The position numbers and the translations under genes are program-made. From contig DAOWAN010000010.1 in NCBI GenBank assembly GCA_030634545.1, positions 1 through 38,739 on the forward strand: 38,739 nt of DNA, given 5' to 3'. The notes below the pieces were generated by a model. The model made no database searches, had not been told where the DNA came from, and saw only the letters and a list, made by a program, of their open reading frames with translations. Positions 33,126-38,739 of the stretch are shown piece by piece. Every line of letters starts with the position of its first letter. Within the stretch, counting starts at the first letter, position 1. Source of the DNA: Candidatus Nanohalarchaeota archaeon (GTDB lineage: Archaea; EX4484-52; B79-G9).

Positions 33126-34847
33126 ATGGGTGATAGAAAAGAATTGAAAAAAGGAGATATAAGTTTCGCGTCAGGATCAAGATTTGTCGAAAGCATGCGA
33201 CATCAAGGTCTATCTGAAGCAGATGCGATAAAGGAATTGATTGATAATTCCCTTGATGCCCAAGCCAGCAATATTTGGGTTGAGGTTTGGTCAGATGATT
33301 TGGGCATAAACATTCTTGTTCAGGATGATGGATCCGGCATGACAAAAGATGTTCTTGGACGTGTTCCTGCGTTCGGTGAGACTAATAATGACCGCATATC
33401 TAATAAAATTGGTCGTTTTGGGTTCGGTTTGCCTACGGCAGTGGCGAGCAGGACGAAATATGCAGAAATTTATTCAAGAACGGACAATGCCTTCTATTAC
33501 ACAGTCATAGACTTGGATGGTTTAGAAAAAGACCCTAGAATGAAGCTACCCGAACCAGGCGAAGGAAACCCTGAAACAGAATATTTTGGAAAGGTACAAA
33601 AAACGAAAACAGGCACAGTAGTTGTTATGCTTCGCTGTGACCGTCTGAATTATAAGAAGCCAGAAAAAATAGCCGATAAGATAAAATCTGAATTAGAGCA
33701 GACATATAGGATATTTATCCATGACGGTAAAAAAATGCATGTGAACGGAAAGCCGCTAGGCATTTCTGACCCCTTGATGCTTTTGAAGGGACACCGGCAT
33801 TATGAAGACCTGAGAAAAGGATTGAAAAAAGAGGAACTGACCGAGGATACGGGATACAGCAAACAAATAGGCGAAATCGACCCTATCTCTATACAGGGTA
33901 TTGATGAAAAAGGAAATAACTGTCCGGGGTTTGTGAGGATAAAACTCGTCTTGTTACCGATTGAAGATATCGATAGGACTGGAGGCGCCAAAAAGTATGG
34001 TGTGGGTTACAATACTCAAGGTTTTTACCTGATGAGGAATGGAAGACAAATCGCTGGCTGCAGATCATTGCGTATTGTAGCGAAACACCCGATGCTTACT
34101 CATTTCCGGGGGGAGATAGATTTTGATTCTTGTCTGGATGATGCCTTCGGCATACAAGTGAATAAAAGCCGATTCGACCCCACTAAAAGCATTACGGATA
34201 AGGTAAGAAAGACCATACATGGACTCATACCGACTTTGAGAAAGGAGCAACAAAAAAGAAAGAGTGCTTTGAACGCAATCAAGGAGAAAGATTCAAAATT
34301 GGCGGAGGAAATAACGCAGAAAAACATCCTCAAGATTCCAAAAAAAACAAAGCTTGTTTCTGAAACAGAAATCAAAGAAGCCATCAAAGAAGAGCAAAAA
34401 AAGATTGATGAAAATAAGGCGTTAGGTGATGAACAAAAGGAAAATCAAAAGAAGGATGTTCGCGATGCTTTAGAAAACAGGATGCCCTTCATATTGTCTT
34501 CTGAAGACCATAGGAACGGTCCGATATACACATGGGTGTTTCTTGGTAAAACAACAAAAGTGACCATCAATAGGGACCATCCATTCTATGATTCTTTTTG
34601 GGTGCCTTCAGAATCAGACACATACCAACGGACAATATTGAAAATGATGGTATTTGCTTTGGTAAAGGGAGAGCAATACATCGATGATGAACTTGAAGAG
34701 GGACACCAAGTAGATTCGCAAGAACTCCAGAATTTCATAAGCCAGGTTATGAGAAAATGGTTGAGTACCGCCGAATTCAAAAAGCTTTTCGAAGAAGAAG
34801 GTAAAGAGCGAGGTTTCGAAGATTTCCAATTAGAGACGTCCAATTGA
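33126..34847 (+). CDS. GHL (MutL/MORC-like) ATPase
   Basis: This 573-residue protein has the Bergerat ATP-binding motifs: KELIDNSLDA (36-45), DDGSGM (67-72) and GRFGFGLPTA (96-105). An S5-type transducer region follows, including GFYLMRNGRQIAG. The C-terminal 200 residues are charged and helical, then more globular, and lack the MutL endonuclease DQHAxxE-type motif. Prokaryotic MORC/MutL-like GHL ATPases are known in restriction-modification neighbourhoods. GAGGTG precedes the ATG, and it is cotranscribed with the GIY-YIG-like gene. It may act as an ATP-driven clamp that licenses one of the nucleases; that is inference. Confidence 0.9.
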   Translation: MGDRKELKKGDISFASGSRFVESMRHQGLSEADAIKELIDNSLDAQASNIWVEVWSDDLGINILVQDDGSGMTKDVLGRVPAFGETNNDRISNKIGRFGFGLPTAVASRTKYAEIYSRTDNAFYYTVIDLDGLEKDPRMKLPEPGEGNPETEYFGKVQKTKTGTVVVMLRCDRLNYKKPEKIADKIKSELEQTYRIFIHDGKKMHVNGKPLGISDPLMLLKGHRHYEDLRKGLKKEELTEDTGYSKQIGEIDPISIQGIDEKGNNCPGFVRIKLVLLPIEDIDRTGGAKKYGVGYNTQGFYLMRNGRQIAGCRSLRIVAKHPMLTHFRGEIDFDSCLDDAFGIQVNKSRFDPTKSITDKVRKTIHGLIPTLRKEQQKRKSALNAIKEKDSKLAEEITQKNILKIPKKTKLVSETEIKEAIKEEQKKIDENKALGDEQKENQKKDVRDALENRMPFILSSEDHRNGPIYTWVFLGKTTKVTINRDHPFYDSFWVPSESDTYQRTILKMMVFALVKGEQYIDDELEEGHQVDSQELQNFISQVMRKWLSTAEFKKLFEEEGKERGFEDFQLETSN

Positions 34848-34879
34848 AGAATGTATCGTATTTAGAGATTTTGAGGGCT

Positions 34880-35221
34880 CTATGCCTTCTTTATCTTTTC
34901 TATGTCATCTATTTTTTTTGAAACCTCTCTTCCTTTTTCCGTCAGCATATAGAATTTGTTTCTCAATCGTTTGATGTTGCTAGGCGCCATTTCAACAAGT
35001 TCTTTTTCTTTTAATTGTTTTAATGCTCTGCTGACTGAAGAGATGTGTGTGCTCCGACAGCTAGAATCGATACTTCTTCTGGCACCTTTCTTATGATGAC
35101 CTATATCTTTAGCAATATAACTTGGTGTGCTGTGCCCTTCTTTAAGCCTTTCAAATGTTTTTTTCCTGATATAACCATCCATCACAAAAAAGGCCAATGA
35201 TTCCATATCTGTCATATTCAT
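34880..35221 (-). CDS. Winged-helix transcription regulator
   Basis: This protein of about 113 residues has a MarR/ArsR-like fold: helices at TPSYIAKDIG and STHISSVSRALKQLKEKELVEM, then a wing (NKFYMLTEKGREVSKKI). ATG at 35221 is chosen over TTG at 35239 because AGGA lies just upstream; ATG at 35215 is also possible. It follows the vsr gene by about 26 nt on the same strand, and probably controls the island. A likely target is the TGTTA repeat set at 32580-32606. Confidence 0.8.
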   Translation of the reverse strand: MNMTDMESLAFFVMDGYIRKKTFERLKEGHSTPSYIAKDIGHHKKGARRSIDSSCRSTHISSVSRALKQLKEKELVEMAPSNIKRLRNKFYMLTEKGREVSKKIDDIEKIKKA

Positions 35222-35247
35222 CAAATCCTGTTTCAGCAAATAAAAAT

Positions 35248-35676
35248 CTATTTATTATTCTCATCAGCATCAATAATTTCTGTTATACGGACCACAACTG
35301 CTTGGATATTTTCATTTATCTCGTGCTCCCATATGCGTATGACTTTCCACCTGTTCTTTTTCAGGTATTCGTCCTGTTCATGGTCTCTCTCGACGTTCCT
35401 GTCGATTTTCGGCAGCCAATATTTCTTATGGGTCTTAGGTGCACGATAGCACCTCGGACACTTGTGCCAGAAGCATCCGTCGATGAAAACGCATAGCTTT
35501 TTGGAGACGAAGACCATGTCTGGCTTGAAATTGAGTTCCTTGAACCTATAGTTTATCCTGTAGCGGTAGCCGCGTCGGAAGATAGATTTACGTAGCAAGA
35601 GCTCCGGTTTTGTATCCTTACCCCTTATCTTTGACATTATCTTGCTCCGAATCTCCTTTGAGAACTTATCGGCCAT
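35248..35676 (-). CDS. vsr: Very-short-patch mismatch endonuclease
   Basis: This 142-residue protein matches Vsr along its length: RSKIMSKIRGKDTKPELLLRKSIF start, KPDMVF with the metal-binding D53, KLCVFIDGCFWHKCP with aromatic wedge F69/W70 and H71, and a cysteine/histidine zinc site. Vsr nicks next to T in T:G mismatches made when 5-methylcytosine deaminates. Its presence supports that the neighbouring methyltransferase makes 5-methylcytosine. It is upstream of and probably cotranscribed with the winged-helix regulator. Length agrees with Vsr (about 150). Confidence 0.94.
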   Translation of the reverse strand: MADKFSKEIRSKIMSKIRGKDTKPELLLRKSIFRRGYRYRINYRFKELNFKPDMVFVSKKLCVFIDGCFWHKCPRCYRAPKTHKKYWLPKIDRNVERDHEQDEYLKKNRWKVIRIWEHEINENIQAVVVRITEIIDADENNK

Positions 35677-36000
35677 GATATATATTTAGGAATACAATAT
35701 TAAAATATGGATGTTCGTAGGACAGAGCAGTTAAGACATATATCTGATGATTTAAATAATAGATTATACGCATTCTGACTCCTCGCCCCAAAAAAATACT
35801 CTGATGTGTGCGCTCATAAAATAACTATGCCTTGATTCTCGGGCAATTGGAGAACTGTTGACTTTTGTTTTGGACAATCAAATCGTCATAAACTTCTATA
35901 TGAGCGTGAAATGATGGTACTTGTTTGAACGACGATTGATATCCATTCTATCACAATTATCAATCATTGCTGAAACTAGGTCATCAAAATACAAAAGTAG
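35677..36000. other. Gap between vsr and the ABC unit
   Basis: No gene was found. AT-rich sequence just upstream of 35676 probably holds the vsr promoter on minus (AAATATATAT near 35681-35690). The rest is featureless to the eye, with scattered short inverted repeats. Confidence 0.5.
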
Positions 36001-36026
36001 ACTTTAAGTCCACAGTGTTTATAAAC
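36001..36026 (+). promoter_or_regulatory. Promoter with shared operator-like element (copy 2)
   Basis: ACTTTAAGTCCACA (36001-36014) is followed by GTGTTTATAAAC, with TTTATAAA at 36018-36025 as TATA box. The same order appears on minus at 27313-27345. The transcript would start near 36047, before the ABC ATPase ATG at 36112. Confidence 0.65.
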
Positions 36027-36111
36027 AATCATCACCAATAAGATAGAAAGTTGCGCAATTATGATTTTCATGCTGATGGCGCGTCGGATATGCAAAGGAG
36101 TGAATGAGATA

Positions 36112-36837
36112 ATGATTAACAAAAAGGGTTCTAATCCTGTTCTTATACAGTTTGAAGATGTGTGGAAAATATATCTGATGGGGGAAGTTGAAGTGCCTGC
36201 TCTTCGCGGGGTCACGGTTGATATCAGAAAAGGGGATTTTGTTGCCATTATCGGGTCTTCCGGGAGCGGGAAGTCTACTATGATGAATCTGATCGGATGT
36301 CTTGATGTACCGACGAAGGGGAGAATATTTTTGAAAAATCAGGATATCGCAGGGATGGATGAATCTGATCTGGCGACGCTCAGGGGCAAGACTATCGGGT
36401 TTATTTTCCAGCAGTATAATCTGCTGCCAAATATGACTGCGTATGAAAATGTGGTTTTGCCTTTGGAATTGCAGGAAGTGGATGACGAGATTGCAGGAAA
36501 GCAGGCAAAAAAGGTGTTGAAGCTTGTGGGACTTGAGGATAAGATGCACCATCTGCCGTCGCAGCTTTCAGGCGGGCAGCAGCAGAGGGTGGCGATTGCG
36601 AGATGCCTTGTGGGAAATCCGGACATCATTCTTGCGGATGAACCTACAGGGGCACTGGACAGTGTTACAGGCAAGGATGTTCTTAATATGCTTGAGAGGA
36701 TATGGAAAGAAGAGGGAAAAACAGTGATTATGGTTACACATGATCTACATCTGGCAGAATATGCTCATAATATTATTGAGCTTAAGGATGGAAAAGTCGT
36801 CAAAATGGAGCAAAATCACAAAAGAGTATTGAGTTAG
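36112..36837 (+). CDS. ABC transporter ATP-binding protein (MacB/LolD type)
   Basis: This protein of about 241 residues has Walker A GSSGSGKS, Q-loop in FIFQQYNLLP, signature LSGGQQQRVAIAR, Walker B IILADEPTGALD and the H-loop in MVTHD. The GALDSVTGKDVL ending is typical of the LolD/MacB/FtsE group that drives permeases without translocating substrate through the membrane. ATG at 36112 is preferred over ATG at 36061 because GGAGTG lies about 11 nt upstream and the shorter N-terminus fits the family. It is followed by a surface protein and an FtsX-like permease, forming one unit. Confidence 0.95.
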   Translation: MINKKGSNPVLIQFEDVWKIYLMGEVEVPALRGVTVDIRKGDFVAIIGSSGSGKSTMMNLIGCLDVPTKGRIFLKNQDIAGMDESDLATLRGKTIGFIFQQYNLLPNMTAYENVVLPLELQEVDDEIAGKQAKKVLKLVGLEDKMHHLPSQLSGGQQQRVAIARCLVGNPDIILADEPTGALDSVTGKDVLNMLERIWKEEGKTVIMVTHDLHLAEYAHNIIELKDGKVVKMEQNHKRVLS

Positions 36838-36855
36838 CTAAAAAGAGGTGTTTGA

Positions 36856-38205
36856 ATGAGTGGTAAATATGGTGTTGGTTTGAATGATAAAGTAAAATAT
36901 GTTATTGGTATGATGATTGTTATGGTGATCTGTCTGTCTGGTGCGGTATCTGCGGATTCGGGGGAGGGTCAGATCATAAGTGTGAGTATGATAAACCAGG
37001 ATCCTGATCCAGCTATTGCCGGCAATATTGTTGAGTTGAGAATCGGTGTTGAAAATAATGGCGGGGAATCTGCTGAAAATATTGTGCTTGAGTTGATACC
37101 AGAATATCCTTTTGAGATGGTTCCGGGAGAGAGTCCGATACAGGAAATCGGCACAATCAAACCATACCTTGAAGGGTCTGATATGAAAATACTTAAATTC
37201 AGACTTAAAGTTGACAGGGATGCAAACGAGGGTCAATATGGACTGGAAATATGGGAATATGAAGAGGGCAAGAGAGACAAGATCAGGGTGGAGAAAACAA
37301 TCACTATTGATGTTGCAAACAGGGAAAGCGCAGAAATAATCTATATTGATAAGGTTGAACTTGTGCCAGGCAGGCAGACTAATATGAAGTTTACAATTAA
37401 CAATGTCGGTTCTGCACCTCTTAGGGATCTTACTTTTTCATGGGAAAATGAAGATGACGTAATTCTTCCGGTTGGCTCGGACAATACCAAATATATCAAG
37501 TATCTTGATGTCGGTGAAAATACAGAACTTAGCTATGATGTCATTGCTGATTCAAATGCGGAACCCGGACTGTATAAACTCATGCTCAGCCTGAAGTATG
37601 ATGATTCTATTACTGGTGAAGAAAAGGAGGTAGCAACAGTTGCTGGTGTGTATGTCGGAGGAGAGACTGATTTTGATGTCGCGTTTTCTGAGAGTTCGAT
37701 GGGTGAGTACTCTTTCACTATTGCAAATATCGGGTGTAATCCTGCATATTCTGTTTCTGTGATTGTTCCTGAACAGAAAGACTGGAAAGCCGTTGGCTCG
37801 AATTCTGCTATTATCGGTAACCTGAATAAGGGTGATTATACTGTTGCCAGTTTTAGTCTGCAACAAAGCGGACCACCACCATCTTTGGAGCAGGACAGTG
37901 AAATCACGGATGAGAGAAAATCAAGAGATTTATCTGGCAACAGGACAATGCCTGACGATGCGAGTAATACAATCGAAATTGAAATCGCATATACAGATAC
38001 AATGGGTGAGCGAAAAATTGTGAAAAATGTTGTCAGCATTAATGCCAACAGTGAAACTGATGCAATGTCTGCCCGCGCGTCACGATCCGGAAATGCGAAT
38101 CCAACACAAAACGCGATTACAACGACTCAATGGACTGCATTAGGGCTTGGATTGATTATTGTGGTTGTGCTGTACAGAAGACACAGAAAAAAGAAATTAA
38201 AATAG
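36856..38205 (+). CDS. COG1361-like secreted protein with C-terminal membrane anchor
   Basis: This 449-residue protein has a signal peptide (core about 16-30, cut near AVSA), at least three CARDB/NEW3-like Ig domains (VENNGGESAENIVLEL, INNVGSAPLRDLTFSW, IANIGCNPAYSVSVIV) and a C-terminal helix followed by RRHRKKKLK. Such proteins are common in archaea between an ABC ATPase and a MacB-like permease and may play a role like a periplasmic adaptor. GAGGTG precedes the ATG, 19 nt after the ATPase stop. A low-complexity stretch near 330-360 links the Ig domains to the anchor. Confidence 0.88.
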   Translation: MSGKYGVGLNDKVKYVIGMMIVMVICLSGAVSADSGEGQIISVSMINQDPDPAIAGNIVELRIGVENNGGESAENIVLELIPEYPFEMVPGESPIQEIGTIKPYLEGSDMKILKFRLKVDRDANEGQYGLEIWEYEEGKRDKIRVEKTITIDVANRESAEIIYIDKVELVPGRQTNMKFTINNVGSAPLRDLTFSWENEDDVILPVGSDNTKYIKYLDVGENTELSYDVIADSNAEPGLYKLMLSLKYDDSITGEEKEVATVAGVYVGGETDFDVAFSESSMGEYSFTIANIGCNPAYSVSVIVPEQKDWKAVGSNSAIIGNLNKGDYTVASFSLQQSGPPPSLEQDSEITDERKSRDLSGNRTMPDDASNTIEIEIAYTDTMGERKIVKNVVSINANSETDAMSARASRSGNANPTQNAITTTQWTALGLGLIIVVVLYRRHRKKKLK

Positions 38206-38216
38206 AAGGTTAAAAA

Positions 38217-38739
38217 ATGAAAAACAGAAAATGCCTGAAACATGCACTTAATATGGTAATACACAGCAAGCTTAGAAGCTGGCTTACTATTCTTGGCATA
38301 GTTATAGGTGTGGGCTCTGTTATTGCCATCATGTCTCTTGGCGAGGGACTTCAGCAGAGTATGGATGCTCAAATGAGTGGTCTTGGCGGAGATATACTTA
38401 CCATTACTGCCGGGTTTTCCAGAGGTATTACATTTGGTCATGGAAGATCGGGCTCCAGCAGTTCAGGTTCTACTGCTACTGAAGAGGAGGTTGTGCTGGA
38501 TAGGATTGATGTGCAGGCTTTGAAGGGCATAGCGGATATTGAATTGATTGATACTAATATCAGAGGTAATGCGAAGATCTATTATCTTGGAAAAAGCGGC
38601 TCTGTTACTCTTACAGGGGTGGATCAGAAAGTGTGGTCTGAGATTACTACATCTGAGATTCGCGACGGGAGGATGCTTGGTCCTGCGGATATGAATGTCA
38701 TTGTCATCGGAGGGAGACTGGCAGACAGTTACTTTGACA
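38217..38739 (+). CDS. MacB/FtsX-like ABC permease, cut by window end
   Basis: The frame stays open from ATG 38217 to the window end (174 codons). It begins with the MacB-type start: MNMVIHSKLRSWLTILGIVIGVGSVIAIMSLGEGLQQSM, written here as a pattern of a basic N-terminus, the membrane helix and the LGEG turn. The MacB periplasmic core region follows (IADIELIDTNIRGNA, TLTGVD, DGRML). AGGT lies 10 nt upstream of the ATG and the gap to the previous gene is 11 nt. The rest, with three more helices expected, lies beyond the window. Confidence 0.92.
   Translation, partial: MKNRKCLKHALNMVIHSKLRSWLTILGIVIGVGSVIAIMSLGEGLQQSMDAQMSGLGGDILTITAGFSRGITFGHGRSGSSSSGSTATEEEVVLDRIDVQALKGIADIELIDTNIRGNAKIYYLGKSGSVTLTGVDQKVWSEITTSEIRDGRMLGPADMNVIVIGGRLADSYFD

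Noticed and set aside
28166-35676. GATC avoidance as sign of the restriction specificity
   Set aside because: GATC occurs in this window, for example near 275 and 33177, and I could not compute expected counts, so no claim is made.
36061-36111. Upstream ATG codons for the ABC ATPase
   Set aside because: They add an atypical N-terminus and leave the GGAGTG ribosome site inside the gene; ATG at 36112 fits the family.
35677-36111. tRNA or small RNA gene in the gap
   Set aside because: No cloverleaf, TTCnAnnC arm or compact GC-rich fold was found.

Overview
The window looks archaeal. Clear AT-rich TATA boxes sit at TBP-like distances from several starts, Shine-Dalgarno sites are mostly GGTG/GAGG, and there is an HTH_45-type small winged-helix regulator, a ComB-like protein, an archaeal MinD-type ATPase, and many long secreted proteins anchored by a C-terminal membrane helix. 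No rRNA, tRNA, transposase or CRISPR array was found. A euryarchaeal or DPANN/Altiarchaeota-like lineage would fit, but no marker gene here settles it.

Layout. (1) 1-6565 is a signalling block: a 74-bp tandem repeat array, then a run of about ten short hairpins, a CBS-PAS sensor protein, a membrane histidine kinase, a second related tandem repeat array (77-bp unit), a receiver-only response regulator and a small unknown protein. (2) 6632-12577 (minus) is a run of secreted or membrane-anchored surface proteins. (3) 12908-14023 is a probable major surface protein with its own promoter and terminator. (4) 14122-17278 holds a VWA membrane protein, DUF58 and a MoxR AAA+ ATPase. (5) 17480-24344 is a charged coiled-coil protein convergent with a giant 1626-residue surface protein. 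(6) 24572-28131 holds MinD, ComB-like, a membrane protein/HTH pair and small secreted or membrane proteins. (7) 28166-35676 is a restriction-modification/defence island. (8) 36112-38739 is an ABC transporter unit (ATPase, COG1361-like surface protein, MacB/FtsX-like permease) cut by the window end.

How the genes may work together. The sensor genes overlap and likely form one signalling unit ending in the single receiver protein. The surface genes, MoxR/DUF58/VWA and the ABC unit all point to cell-envelope building. The defence island joins a Sau3AI/MutH-type endonuclease, a C5-cytosine methyltransferase, a Vsr mismatch endonuclease, a MutL/MORC-type GHL ATPase, a GIY-YIG-like protein, a PUA/EVE-like protein with a PD-(D/E)xK nuclease core, and a winged-helix regulator. 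The set mirrors the MutL-MutH-Vsr mismatch-repair partners in a restriction setting.

The least explained parts are non-coding: the hairpin chain at 222-561, the two related repeat arrays that bracket the two sensor genes, an operator/TATA element shared by the promoters near 27.3 kb and 36.0 kb, and a triple 11-bp-spaced repeat before the GIY-YIG/GHL operon. All functional assignments come from motif reading; no database search was run.
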